Assembly (NCBI GenBank): GCA_944321725.1 | Contig: CALUMI010000028.1 | Span: 1 to 34,842, forward strand | Direction of reading: 5' to 3' | From: an uncultured Muribaculaceae bacterium | GTDB lineage: Bacteria > Bacteroidota > Bacteroidia > Bacteroidales > Muribaculaceae | Length of the DNA stretch: 34,842 nucleotides | Shown here: piece after piece, positions 25,301-33,165 of the stretch | Numbering within the stretch: the first letter of the stretch is position 1 | Layout: each line of letters starts with the position of its first letter | Made by a program: the position numbers and the translations under genes | The notes under the pieces: model-generated | The model's database searches: none | The model's input: the letters and a program-made list of their open reading frames with translations, nothing else | What the model was told of the DNA's origin: nothing

Positions 25301-25844
25301 GGCCTGAACCATCGCCTGAGTTCCTGTAGTATCCGGTGGAAACGCCAACGCCCGATTTCCACAGCTCACCTTGTCCGAGCGACAATGAAAGACGCATGTT
25401 TACCGTATTGTCATACTTTGAGTCGGTGTATGCGCTGTTGTCGGAATATGCCGACAGCGCACCGCTTTTTATGGCATCGCTCCCGGAATATGCCCCGTTG
25501 CCATTTACTGGTACAGGATTCCATTCTTTTAGCACATTCCCGTATATGTCAGTTTCTACAGACACCGTGATGTCGCAACCATCGGGAGCCGCGCCAACCC
25601 CGACATCTTGCATCTTCCGCCCAAGCCCGTCGAAGTATTCGATTGTTATTCTCGCATTGTCTGTGTCGGGGGTTATCGAGTTGCCCGTCACCGGCTTATA
25701 AAAGACAAAACGGGCTATGCTGTTCTCTTCCGGCGACGGCTCTGAAAACAGCACGTTTGCCACTGCCCTTTCGCCTGCAAGAGAACTTGCGGCAAGAAGC
25801 GCTATCGTGATGCCATATTTACCGGTGTCAAACATGCCTTTCAT
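22326..25844 (-). CDS. RHS/YD-repeat polymorphic toxin with DUF6443 domain and JAB-like C-terminal tip
   Basis: A 1172-residue protein. An N-terminal hydrophobic segment (GITIALLAASSLAGERAVA) looks like a signal peptide. Next comes a DUF6443-like domain (FVFYKPVTGN, IEYFDGLGRKMQDVGVG, IYGNVLKEWNPVPV; about 45-120), then many YD repeats (YDNLNRLTSAYY, YDANGNM, YDALGRKLRAVY). The RHS-associated core ends FLSLDPL...GNPVRYIDPTG, with Asp945 and Asp969 as likely auto-cleavage residues. The 200-residue tip (973-1172) has an Asn/Ser-rich linker, then VEIG (E1070), ITSSHQET and GYSHSHHNNSRPSGG...GDIEM, with His1118, His1120 and Asp1136 as likely zinc ligands, as in the JAB-like toxin 1 family. It overlaps the upstream RHS gene by ATGA and the candidate immunity gene by 14 bases. 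Base composition turns AT-rich exactly at DPTG. Confidence 0.88.
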   Translation of the reverse strand: MKGMFDTGKYGITIALLAASSLAGERAVANVLFSEPSPEENSIARFVFYKPVTGNSITPDTDNARITIEYFDGLGRKMQDVGVGAAPDGCDITVSVETDIYGNVLKEWNPVPVNGNGAYSGSDAIKSGALSAYSDNSAYTDSKYDNTVNMRLSLSLGQGELWKSGVGVSTGYYRNSGDGSGQFGCTLFTVDSDGALKNEGPCREGLYSVTATEDENHMTVLEFKDYKGRTVLSRKPLDSRFADTYFVYDQRDNLRYMLSPEASNRICRAEGKYDSNDDVIRNYCYVYEYDSRNRLIKKRIPGAEWIFTVYNKYDMVEMTQTGLQRNDNKWTVYQYDLQRRLVFTNEITYDYSVEELWDKFSDYASGCVFRVDNDLSVFGYAQRAENSSRDNIMSVSFYDNYDFTEYAGSRKNDFEYTEKPGFSKRYETDKSISPAQGLQTGGMVKVPDTGTELFKAVYYDNMGRIVQEIEDNLTGGIDKKYYLRNFDGSVAKLLHEHTNGDNVLVSILYVYTYDRMGRLCSTSMSINGDETVTISQISYDIIGRVSETATGGMSTGYLYNVRGWLTGLSSPLMKQTLNYTEHPYRRNPYMNGNINSITTTSYVTRPGSLEHVAEGGGTTIFYYDNLNRLTSAYYEAVGAPSNPALYSTSYNYDLNGNITMLSRQGVNQRLDEDGEAVYAGYGFTDQITATYDGNRLVKAKDYAGEVVYGDAFDFRDGADEDVEYGYDANGNMTSDSNSGITSIEYDTNNLPRSVDMGGARNLYTYDALGRKLRAVYQINPFMAERPDEPARWDSLIYVGPPIELEKGGGGKIRPMSSGSLDDVLDKTKLWKNIYTRDYCGEIIYKDGEIERILTDNGYAVPDSTGGYTYHYYVKDYQGNIMMVVDEANNVVERNDYYPYGMPKHMGDAQPYKYGGKELDRTNGLDLYDFSARWYAPDLPRFLSLDPLTEKYPSISPYAYCAGNPVRYIDPTGKVAVTIDNKFNILNIDYNVKDYDQIIVQNGDNKTYSNTYDTGTIRVAKGNIPITNSNSEKNAKNRNKEQSETYSYISIRGDDSAEEMFEFISNNTSVEIGLSQFGKKGEKGLNYITSSHQETTEAGFADMVLTQFQNGYTFRGYSHSHHNNSRPSGGIGKQPGDIEMVKGLEIIYSPQNINRLYQIYFVPMKKYIPYGKD
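22931..23340 (-). repeat. RHS core repeat, copy 1 (410 bp, pairs with 18907-19316)
   Basis: Encodes the end of the RHS core from the YCGEIIYKDGE segment to DPTG. It matches the orphan cassette copy in the same orientation with no length difference. The two copies are about 4 kb apart and flank the toxin tip and all five immunity-like genes. Confidence 0.85.
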
Positions 25845-28804
25845 TTTCTATAATTATAATCGTATGCCTCCAATACATTTCCATATTCATCTCTGACATC
25901 ACTCAGACTTCCATTATAATAATGGTACTCTGTTCTTCTTCCTGACGGGTCTGTGATTGCGGATATGCCTAAAAACGCGTCTGAATACTCATAAGTGTAA
26001 ACCAAAGCGTTGGGTAGAATAGTTCTTAAGCGGTCTATCTTGCTGTAATCCGGACTGTATGACTCTGCAAACTCGTCATAGCCGCCTATTACGCTTTCAA
26101 CTTGGTACATGTCCGCGTTTACAATCTTTGCCACAACATATTTATGGCTGTAGCCCCATAAATATATTGTTTTGAAAAGGCCGTCGGAGGCATATCTCAA
26201 AAATCCGGAATCATCATAAAGATAAGAAATCGGCGGTTTTTCCACGCCATTGACCGTCCGGTTTTCCTTTGATACCCTCACACAGCATGAGCCGTACCTG
26301 ACCAGACTGTAAGACACAATTTCCGAGCCCGTTTCAGTATCATTGTGGAATGTTCTCTTCTCTATCCTGTATGGAAAATTATAAGGCCTTGTCCCTTGAT
26401 AATAATATTCCGTTTCATGCCTTATGCCGGGCTGTATATTCTCAACTATTTTTTTTATCTGCTTCTGAGTGTCATAAGTATAGCTTACCGCTTTATGGAA
26501 CGGCAGCGTCACATTGTTCTCATAAAAATACTCTTCCTCAGTTTTCTTCCGCATGGAATAAGTGAAAAATTTATATGCGGCTCCCTCGTCATAGCAGATT
26601 GCAGCCACCCCATTCGGTAGAGAGTACATGGTGGCCTTAACAGCCGGGACGTATGATGTCGCTTTGTCGCCGTCAGGTTCGTAAGTGATGTTTTTCTTGT
26701 ATTTGAGATTGCCGTCGCTGTCATATTCTTCCATTGACGTCAGCAATCCTCGCTCCATCGCCCGGCTTGAATATGGCTCATACTCTGTTGTCGACCTCTG
26801 TATTATGGAAGCACACGGCTCATCAAATATGCCGCTGTCAAAATTAGTGTATTTATATATGCGGAATGACCCGTTGGCGTATTTCTCTGCAACCTCGCTA
26901 TAACCTATATGTGATCTTGCGGAATTCTCGCTCATAGGAAGCACCGATTGGGAGCTGAAAACGGAAAGAATAGCGACGGCATCGTTGTAATTGAAAGAAT
27001 ACACAGGGTAATTCTCAAACAAATATTGTATCTTGCCTCCGAGAATTCCGCTCGGTTCAGTGCCTCCTGATGAATAGCCTTTCACATAATGGTATTCTTT
27101 CATCATCTGCTCATCGGATGATTTTCCTGTTGTACTTCCGTAAATACGTTTTATGCGCAGTCCTCCGGCAATTTTTTCATCTTGCAGCAACTCAAGGGAC
27201 TGACGGCTCTTATTAACTACTTTTGCGTAGGTGTGGGGCTCATATTCAAAGCGGGTGTATCCTCCGGTGGGATAAATGATTTTGGTGAGGACACCGTATT
27301 TCATTTTTTCAGGGTCCGGCTCTCTGAGCTTGTGGTAGTTTTTCAGGTCTTTGCCGTAAGTTGTTGTCGCCACACCGTTGCAATATCCCCAATGGTCGGT
27401 CTCTTCCTCAAAGTATCCGGGCATCATTCCTGGTTTATAATATTCGAATTCGTATGAGCATACAGGGGCATAAGAAAATGTTTTTGTCAATTTGGTCAAC
27501 GTAAGCCGCCGGTCAGGATCTTTTGTGTATGTGAATTGGTAAATGAAAGATGATCCTGCTTTGTTTGTTACGCACACAGCGCCCAAAGACTGCCATTTCA
27601 GGCTGTCGATGCAATCAAATATTGTAAAATTATTGGTGGAGTTTTGATAGAACATATAATGCTCAGCTTTTTCATCGTAGGATTTTTCAAATGCCTTGTA
27701 TGAATATTTGAGTTCCTCAGTGCTTTTTGTCATATTTGTTTTCCATAGGCCTATCATGTCGCCGTTTGGAAAATTTATTTGTGACAAATAAACAGGTGAT
27801 ATTAATTTGCCGCAATATGAGTTGGGCAACGTCGGCCACACAACACCAAACCCCTCACTCGACAAATCTGAGCCAAAAATACCCTCATACTCTTCTTTTG
27901 AGGCGACAATGTTATGGGTATAGCGGTACATTTGGCATATGTAATTCACTCTGTCGTAAGAGAATGTGATCACATCGTCATTAGGCAGTATTATTTTGCT
28001 TAAATACCACGATGTCGCCGTCCACATGTCGTATGACTGCCTGAAAATATTAATGGAATAGTCAATGGGGCTTGACTCATCCCTTTCAGTTTCCGATGGG
28101 TTTTCCTTGCCAAAGATGTATTTTGTCCCATCTTCTGTTGTCAAACGGAAGCCGCCAAATGTTTTTATGTCTTTTTGTATGTCATTGTTCTTCATGGGTA
28201 CAATGTTGAAGCCAAGCATCTCCACATAAATGTTGCTGTTTGACTGAACTTTCCATTTACCTGACGCGTCCAAATAAAAGTTTCCCGAATAACCTAAAAA
28301 ATTAAAACTGAATCTATCCGGCTCTGTGTCCAACGGATAAAAACCTTGCGCAAGGTTTCGTATGTAATTTCTGTCTGACCAAGAAGGGCTGTCCAACAGT
28401 GCATGTCTGTGATAATATCCGTATGGGGCATAATTGAACATGCCGGTTGTGATATAATCGTCGCTTTCGTCATCGGCACGGTCATTAACTTCTCTTGTTA
28501 TTATTCCCCCCACATTGATTGACCATCCTATTCCTGTCCAACCCGGATGTTGGTCTGGACGTATGCCGGAAGCGTGATAGTCAAGTGTCACGGGCATTTT
28601 AAATCCGTTGCATTCCACTGTATGCAAAGGTATGGATATTTTAGGTGTGCCTGTAAATAATGAAACAGGAATCTCTCCGAATTCTCCGAGAGTGGCAGCA
28701 TTTGGGCTTGCCACAGCGGCGGGTTCCTGTGAAAATTGCGGATATACCGTTTTAAATGAGATAATTACGGTCGTGAGCAATAATGTTAGTTTCTGTTTTA
28801 TCAT
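25841..28804 (-). CDS. RHS/SpvB-like shell protein, upstream partner of the toxin-bearing RHS protein
   Basis: A 987-residue exported protein. The signal peptide (LTLLLTTVIISFKTVYPQ) is followed by a block common at the start of Bacteroidota RHS proteins: PNAATLGEFGEIPVSLFTGTP, VTLDYHASGIRPDQHPGWTG and GWSINVGGIITREVNDR. The body is beta-rich with degenerate YD-type repeats, ending in YHYYNGSLSDVRDEYGN and YDYNYRK. It has no DPTG and no toxin tip. The frame is open for 48 codons upstream, but that part overlaps a separate small gene; the ATG at 28804 precedes the signal peptide. It overlaps the next RHS gene by ATGA. By analogy with TcB/TcC, the two could form one hollow shell around the toxin; this is inference. 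Confidence 0.85.
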   Translation of the reverse strand: MIKQKLTLLLTTVIISFKTVYPQFSQEPAAVASPNAATLGEFGEIPVSLFTGTPKISIPLHTVECNGFKMPVTLDYHASGIRPDQHPGWTGIGWSINVGGIITREVNDRADDESDDYITTGMFNYAPYGYYHRHALLDSPSWSDRNYIRNLAQGFYPLDTEPDRFSFNFLGYSGNFYLDASGKWKVQSNSNIYVEMLGFNIVPMKNNDIQKDIKTFGGFRLTTEDGTKYIFGKENPSETERDESSPIDYSINIFRQSYDMWTATSWYLSKIILPNDDVITFSYDRVNYICQMYRYTHNIVASKEEYEGIFGSDLSSEGFGVVWPTLPNSYCGKLISPVYLSQINFPNGDMIGLWKTNMTKSTEELKYSYKAFEKSYDEKAEHYMFYQNSTNNFTIFDCIDSLKWQSLGAVCVTNKAGSSFIYQFTYTKDPDRRLTLTKLTKTFSYAPVCSYEFEYYKPGMMPGYFEEETDHWGYCNGVATTTYGKDLKNYHKLREPDPEKMKYGVLTKIIYPTGGYTRFEYEPHTYAKVVNKSRQSLELLQDEKIAGGLRIKRIYGSTTGKSSDEQMMKEYHYVKGYSSGGTEPSGILGGKIQYLFENYPVYSFNYNDAVAILSVFSSQSVLPMSENSARSHIGYSEVAEKYANGSFRIYKYTNFDSGIFDEPCASIIQRSTTEYEPYSSRAMERGLLTSMEEYDSDGNLKYKKNITYEPDGDKATSYVPAVKATMYSLPNGVAAICYDEGAAYKFFTYSMRKKTEEEYFYENNVTLPFHKAVSYTYDTQKQIKKIVENIQPGIRHETEYYYQGTRPYNFPYRIEKRTFHNDTETGSEIVSYSLVRYGSCCVRVSKENRTVNGVEKPPISYLYDDSGFLRYASDGLFKTIYLWGYSHKYVVAKIVNADMYQVESVIGGYDEFAESYSPDYSKIDRLRTILPNALVYTYEYSDAFLGISAITDPSGRRTEYHYYNGSLSDVRDEYGNVLEAYDYNYRK

Positions 28805-28815
28805 GGCATTGCGAT

Positions 28816-28989
28816 TTAGCGGTTGAGAATTATCTCGTCGTGTTTCGCCCAGTCGACAAATACGGCGAGCACATAGTCGACTTCGCGCGGCATGTTGAGC
28901 TCCGCAGTCAGCACATTGCCTCCCACAGCGCTCCATGCCGGAGCGCATCCAGCAAATACGGCAACCGATAGCGCAAGCAGTGTTCTCAT
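28816..28989 (-). CDS. 57-residue exported peptide at the head of the RHS operon
   Basis: A short gene starting at ATG 28989 and ending TAA at 28816, 11 bases before the RHS shell gene. The product has a clear hydrophobic signal (LLALSVAVFAGCAPAWSA); cleavage after AWSA or lipidation at Cys15 are both possible. The mature part contains GGNVLTAELNMPREVDYVLA and WAKHDEIILNR. It sits 29 bases downstream of a strong consensus promoter, which supports it as the first gene of the transcript. I do not recognise a family. It could be a secreted accessory peptide, a remnant of a larger gene, or simply a leader. Confidence 0.55.
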   Translation of the reverse strand: MRTLLALSVAVFAGCAPAWSAVGGNVLTAELNMPREVDYVLAVFVDWAKHDEIILNR

Positions 28990-29018
28990 AGTCGGAGGAT
29001 TAGAGTTTCAATGTCACA

Positions 29019-29049
29019 CAAATGTAATTGTTTTATAAATTGTTTCAAA
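29019..29049 (-). promoter_or_regulatory. Consensus promoter of the RHS operon
   Basis: On the minus strand TTTG (29049-29046) is followed after exactly 19 bases by TACATTTG (29026-29019). This matches the Bacteroidales sigma-ABfr consensus TTTG-N19-21-TAnnTTTG in all defined bases. It is the best promoter in the window and lies 29 bases before the small exported-peptide gene. Between it and the pfp hairpin (29050-29223) I see nothing else. Confidence 0.75.
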
Positions 29050-29223
29050 GTTTCAAAAACATGTTATGCAACATATTTTTATAAAAACCAACTTATGCAC
29101 GTTGTGTTTGACAAGATAGCAAATAAAAATGAAATATTGCCAATGGGGATGAGGGACACAAAAATAGCAAAGAGAAGAATGTGGCTGTGGCCGGTGATTA
29201 TGTCACTGCAAATGCGTAATAAA

Positions 29224-29259
29224 AAGCCGCCTTTCCCGCTGATGCCGGAAAGGCGGCTT
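29224..29259 (-). terminator. 13-bp hairpin downstream of pfp
   Basis: AAGCCGCCTTTCC (29224-29236) pairs with GGAAAGGCGGCTT (29247-29259) around a 10-base loop, 25 bases past the pfp stop. On the minus strand it is followed by TTT and more AT-rich sequence, as expected for an intrinsic terminator. Confidence 0.8.
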
Positions 29260-29284
29260 GCAAGCCGATTTTATTGAGGTTGAT

Positions 29285-30943
29285 TTATTTTCCTTGTTGT
29301 TCGTAGACCAATGTTTTTGGCGGAAGGTCACAAACTTCTGCCGGCCCGAAGTATTGTATCGGACCCGGATACATGTAGCATGTTTCCTTAGCCCATTTCT
29401 CGCGTTTTTCGGCAAATTTCTTGAACGGGCCGCCGTCTAATTTCACCAATGCTTTTTGGATTACCGGTTTCATCTCGCCGTTGCGGCGTTCCATGTTCAT
29501 CATCATTGTGATAGGAATACCGCCTGCAATCCATTGTACTGACGGCTTGGTGAGGTTGCGAATTGACGACATGTAGCCTGTCACGCCCGCTTTGATAAGT
29601 TGTGCCGCGTTGAAACCGAGCGCGTAGCAATAATCGGCGTCGAAGTTTGTCGGGTCGGCGCAACGTCCCTCGTAGCCGAAGAAATGGTGGAGTGCGGAGA
29701 ACTTGCCGTTGTATTTTCCTTCGGCGCGCATTTCCTCAAGGCGTTTGCCTACCATTTCGCTGAGCAATTTTTCTGTTTCGATTAATGATACCTGCACATT
29801 TCCGTGAGGGTCGCGGTCGAGCGAGAGCTGGCGTGCCACGCCTTCCGGCAGACTTGCGTAGATTTTTGCGTTGGCGGCAGAAAGATGGTCGATGATGTAT
29901 TGGCGTTGAGCGTCTTTTGCCGTAGCTGCAAATTCCTCGCCATTCTTTGCGAGCAGGTCGTTGAGCTCTGCTATCAGGGCTTTCATTGCGGGGATGAACT
30001 CGATTAATCCTTCCGGAATGAGGACTGTGCCGAAGTTGTTGCCGTCGGCGGCGCGTGCTGCCACGATGTCGGCAATATAGTTTACAACGTCGTCCAACGT
30101 CATATTCTTTGCTTCTACTTCCTCAGAAACGATGCAGACATTGGGCTGAACTTGCAATGCGCATTCCAATGCAATGTGGGATGCAGAGCGTCCCATTAGT
30201 TTTATGAAGTGCCAATATTTTTTTGCGGAGTTGCAATCGCGCTGTATGTTGCCGATTACTTCCGAGTAGACTTTACATGCGGTGTCGAAGCCGAAAGACA
30301 CTTCGATAACGTCGTTTTTCAAGTCGCCGTCGATTGTTTTTGGGCAGCCGATTACCTGAATGCCCGCGCCTATCTTCTTGTAGTATTCCGCAAGAACGGC
30401 GGCGTTGGTGTTGGAGTCGTCGCCACCGATTATTACGAGTGCTTTGATTCCTAATTCTTTGAGTATTTCAAGACCTTTGTCGAATTGGTCCTGCTTCTCC
30501 AATTTAGTTCGTCCGGAGCCGATAATGTCGAAACCGCCGGTGTTGCGGTAGTCGTCGATGATAGAGGATGTCAGTTCCATGTATTTGTGGTCGACAAGTC
30601 CGCCCGGTCCGAGCAGGAAGCCATAAAGTCGGCAATCTTTGTTTATCGATTTAATACCGTCGAAAAGGCCGCTTATCACATTGTGTCCGCCGGGAGCTTG
30701 TCCGCCTGAAAGGATTACACCGACATTGAACGGCTCTTTAGCTTTGTTTTTCGACGATGAGTCAACATCGAATTTAATAGTTGGAAGTCCGTAAGTGTTG
30801 GGGAACAGTGCCTTAATTTCGTCTTGATTGGCTACGGATTGTGTTGGTTCGCCTTCGATTACTTTAACAGCGCCACATAGTGCGGATGGCAATTTGGGTT
30901 TATATGCCGCACGCGCAATTTGTAATGGGCTTTTTTTTGTCAT
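29285..30943 (-). CDS. pfp: Diphosphate-fructose-6-phosphate 1-phosphotransferase (PPi-dependent phosphofructokinase, long form)
   Basis: A 552-residue enzyme that reversibly phosphorylates fructose-6-phosphate with pyrophosphate, in cytosolic glycolysis and gluconeogenesis. Key motifs are [18 protein letters not shown] (phosphate donor site), [13 protein letters not shown] with the GGDD Asp that marks PPi rather than ATP use, [11 protein letters not shown] (catalytic Asp), and [15 protein letters not shown]. The length of about 550 residues matches the plant-like/spirochaete clade common in Bacteroidales. It stands alone with its own -7 element and a terminator hairpin. Confidence 0.95.
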   Translation of the reverse strand: MTKKSPLQIARAAYKPKLPSALCGAVKVIEGEPTQSVANQDEIKALFPNTYGLPTIKFDVDSSSKNKAKEPFNVGVILSGGQAPGGHNVISGLFDGIKSINKDCRLYGFLLGPGGLVDHKYMELTSSIIDDYRNTGGFDIIGSGRTKLEKQDQFDKGLEILKELGIKALVIIGGDDSNTNAAVLAEYYKKIGAGIQVIGCPKTIDGDLKNDVIEVSFGFDTACKVYSEVIGNIQRDCNSAKKYWHFIKLMGRSASHIALECALQVQPNVCIVSEEVEAKNMTLDDVVNYIADIVAARAADGNNFGTVLIPEGLIEFIPAMKALIAELNDLLAKNGEEFAATAKDAQRQYIIDHLSAANAKIYASLPEGVARQLSLDRDPHGNVQVSLIETEKLLSEMVGKRLEEMRAEGKYNGKFSALHHFFGYEGRCADPTNFDADYCYALGFNAAQLIKAGVTGYMSSIRNLTKPSVQWIAGGIPITMMMNMERRNGEMKPVIQKALVKLDGGPFKKFAEKREKWAKETCYMYPGPIQYFGPAEVCDLPPKTLVYEQQGK

Positions 30944-30982
30944 GTCTGTTATATTGTTAATGTTTTACTTAATTTCCGGGTG

Positions 30983-30990
30983 CAAAGATA
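30983..30990 (-). promoter_or_regulatory. -7 element of the pfp promoter
   Basis: On the minus strand this reads TATCTTTG, one of the most typical Bacteroidales -7 sequences, 39 bases before the pfp ATG. No clear TTTG is seen at -33. Confidence 0.5.
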
Positions 30991-31036
30991 TGCAATTTTA
31001 TTAAAACTGCGGAATAAATTTTGGCTATATTCTCCT

Positions 31037-31056
31037 AAAAAACTTGCAGATAAGTT
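31037..31056 (-). terminator. Weak hairpin with T-run at the end of the M16 gene
   Basis: On the minus strand AACTT and AAGTT pair around a six-base loop and a run of six T begins within the right arm. It overlaps the stop codon of the M16 gene. The stem is only five base pairs, so this is a low-confidence terminator. Confidence 0.3.
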
Positions 31057-32341
31057 ATTTTAATAAACCTGCCACCACTGTCAGCATCTGTTCGCAATCG
31101 AGATATTTTTTTGCGGTGTCCTGCAGCTTGTCGGGCGTTATGCTGTCGATTGTTTCGCACTGACATCGGAAATAATTTTCGGGAATGTTGTTGGTTATTG
31201 AGGCGCAGTAATAGTCGGCAAGCGAGAACGGCGTGTCGGTTGTTTTGGCGAGATCGCCGCGCATATACGATTTTACGCGTTCTAATTCGTCTTTTTCTAT
31301 TGGGGCGTTTTGCAGTTTCCGCATTTCATTGCATATCTCTTCGATTACTTTTTTTGTATATGCCGTTGCGCATTGGCTTGATATTGTTATGCAGGAATTG
31401 TCGCGCATGCCGATGAGCAACGCTGAGATGCCGTATGTGTAGCCTTTTTCCTCACGGATGTTTTGCATCAGGCGGCTCCCGAAATATCCCCCTAACGCGG
31501 TTACGAGAATGCGTAGCGGTATGTAGTCGGGATGCGTTCGCAATATTGTCGGAATGCCGATTTTTATTGCGCTTTGCACAGCGTCGCTTTTCTCTACTGT
31601 GAACGTGCCGGGACTGAACTTTTTGTGGGGCTTGTCGGATTGGCTTTTCGACGCGTGTTTTGTTATGCTTGTTTGTCCGAAACTGTTGTTTAAGATGCTC
31701 AGCATGTTGTCGTCGACAATTCCGGAAATCACAATTTTCGCATTTCCTAAACAGATGTTTTCGCGGTGGAAATTCATCAGCTCGTCGCGGGTAATGCTGA
31801 ATATTGTTTCTTCATCCGGGCGTTTGCCGAGATTATGTGTGTCGCCGTAGTAGCGTTTCTGAAATTCAGCCGAAGCAAGGTATGACACTTTTTGACAGTT
31901 GTTTTTTAATCGTGACGCGGCAAGAGCTTTCATGTTGTCCAACTCTTTTTCCGGGAATACGGGCTTTGTTGCTATCTCGGCAAAAACGTCGATTATGTCT
32001 TTGAAGTGACGGTTCAATGAATAAATCGATAATGTGGTGTTGTGGGCTGAAGACTCGCTTCCCATCCATGAGCCGTAGAAATCCAATATTCCGGCTATCT
32101 CTTCGGCGGTTCTTGTGGCTGTGCCCTCTCGCATGAGCGACGCGGTGAAATCGCTTACCATTGGCTTGCCCTCATCGCATCTGCCTCCTTCAAAAATAAG
32201 GTCTAACCGGCTGACAGGAGTGTCGCCCATGCGTATGACGTTTACGGGTATGCCGTTGTCAAAAGTCACTTGCTCGGGCTTTATGATTTCGATACCCGAT
32301 ATGCCATGTGTTTCCGGTCGTTTGCTTCTGTCGAGTGCCAT
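31055..32341 (-). CDS. M16-family peptidase homologue, non-catalytic type
   Basis: A 428-residue two-domain M16 (pitrilysin-like) protein. The fold is marked by VSRLDLIFEGGRCDE, SLMREGTATRTAEEIAGILDFYGSWMG, RYYGDTHNLGKRP and, in the second half, LVTALGGYFGSRLMQNIREEKGYTYGISA. The zinc motif HxxEH is absent: its place reads DFTASLMREGT. The Arg/Tyr motif of the second domain (REEKGYTYG) is kept, as in the non-catalytic subunit of two-subunit M16B peptidases. It probably pairs with an active M16 subunit encoded elsewhere. No signal peptide is visible. The ATG at 32341 is chosen over a TTG two codons upstream. It follows kdsB by 52 bases. Confidence 0.85.
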   Translation of the reverse strand: MALDRSKRPETHGISGIEIIKPEQVTFDNGIPVNVIRMGDTPVSRLDLIFEGGRCDEGKPMVSDFTASLMREGTATRTAEEIAGILDFYGSWMGSESSAHNTTLSIYSLNRHFKDIIDVFAEIATKPVFPEKELDNMKALAASRLKNNCQKVSYLASAEFQKRYYGDTHNLGKRPDEETIFSITRDELMNFHRENICLGNAKIVISGIVDDNMLSILNNSFGQTSITKHASKSQSDKPHKKFSPGTFTVEKSDAVQSAIKIGIPTILRTHPDYIPLRILVTALGGYFGSRLMQNIREEKGYTYGISALLIGMRDNSCITISSQCATAYTKKVIEEICNEMRKLQNAPIEKDELERVKSYMRGDLAKTTDTPFSLADYYCASITNNIPENYFRCQCETIDSITPDKLQDTAKKYLDCEQMLTVVAGLLK

Positions 32342-32393
32342 ATCCAATTATGTGGTTGTTTAAAGTTGTTTCCGCTGTTGAAAGATACTGTTT

Positions 32394-33152
32394 TTATTTG
32401 CATGAGAGATAGCGTATGGCTTTCTCAAGGTCGCCGGGCGTGTCAATGCCGATTGTGGGTTTGTCGGTCAGCCCGGTTTTGATTTTGTAGCCGTTTTGCA
32501 GCCATCGCAATTGCTCCAACGATTCGGCTGTTTCTAGCGAGGATTGCGCCAATCCGGTTATTTCGGCGAGTACCGTGGCTTTGTAGGCATACATCCCGAC
32601 GTGCATATAGTATGTGGTTTCCGATGCCCAATTCTCTTTTTCCGTATTTCTTACGAATGGAATTACCGAGCGGGAAAAATAGAGCGCGTTGCGGTTGTTG
32701 TCGATTACCACTTTTGGCTTTGTGCTGTCGTTGAGAGCGTCGAATCCTTGCGACGGATCGAATTTTCGTACCAATGTGGCTATTTGTGTCGCGGGGTCGT
32801 CGAAGCATTCCATTATCTCGCGAATCTGCTCCTCGTGTATGAACGGTTCGTCGCCTTGTATGTTGATTACCACATCGGCTTTGGAGCCTACATTGCAATA
32901 CGCCTCGTGGCAGCGGTCGGTGCCGCTCCGGTGTTTGTCGCTCGTCATTACGGCTTTACCTCCGAATGTCTCTACGGTGTTGAATATGCGGATGTCGTCG
33001 GTTGCCACATAAACGTCGGCAATCACTTTCTTTGCCTGCTCATATACGCGTTGAATCATTGGTTTGTCGCCTATCATGGCTAATGGCTTTCCGGGAAAGC
33101 GTGATGATGCGTAGCGTGCCGGTATTATGCCTATGAATGAAAGATTGTTCAT
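32394..33152 (-). CDS. kdsB: 3-deoxy-manno-octulosonate cytidylyltransferase (CMP-Kdo synthetase)
   Basis: A 252-residue nucleotidyltransferase that activates Kdo with CTP for lipopolysaccharide inner-core synthesis. Family motifs are IIPARYASSRFPGKPLAMI at the N-terminus (CTP-binding loop), VATDD, MTSDKHRSGTDRCHEA, VVINIQGDEPFI (metal-binding Asp), YFSRSVIPFVRN, HVGMYAYKA and ETAESLEQLRWLQNGYKI, then GIDTPGDLE. Its length is standard. It starts 13 bases after uvrA and is probably in one transcript with it and the M16 gene. Confidence 0.95.
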   Translation of the reverse strand: MNNLSFIGIIPARYASSRFPGKPLAMIGDKPMIQRVYEQAKKVIADVYVATDDIRIFNTVETFGGKAVMTSDKHRSGTDRCHEAYCNVGSKADVVINIQGDEPFIHEEQIREIMECFDDPATQIATLVRKFDPSQGFDALNDSTKPKVVIDNNRNALYFSRSVIPFVRNTEKENWASETTYYMHVGMYAYKATVLAEITGLAQSSLETAESLEQLRWLQNGYKIKTGLTDKPTIGIDTPGDLEKAIRYLSCK

Positions 33153-33165
33153 ATCCGGTTTTGTT

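Noticed and set aside
29011..29277. Plus-strand open frame of 88 codons between the RHS promoter and pfp
   Set aside because: It runs across the RHS operon promoter and the pfp terminator hairpin, has no recognisable composition or motif, and no promoter of its own.
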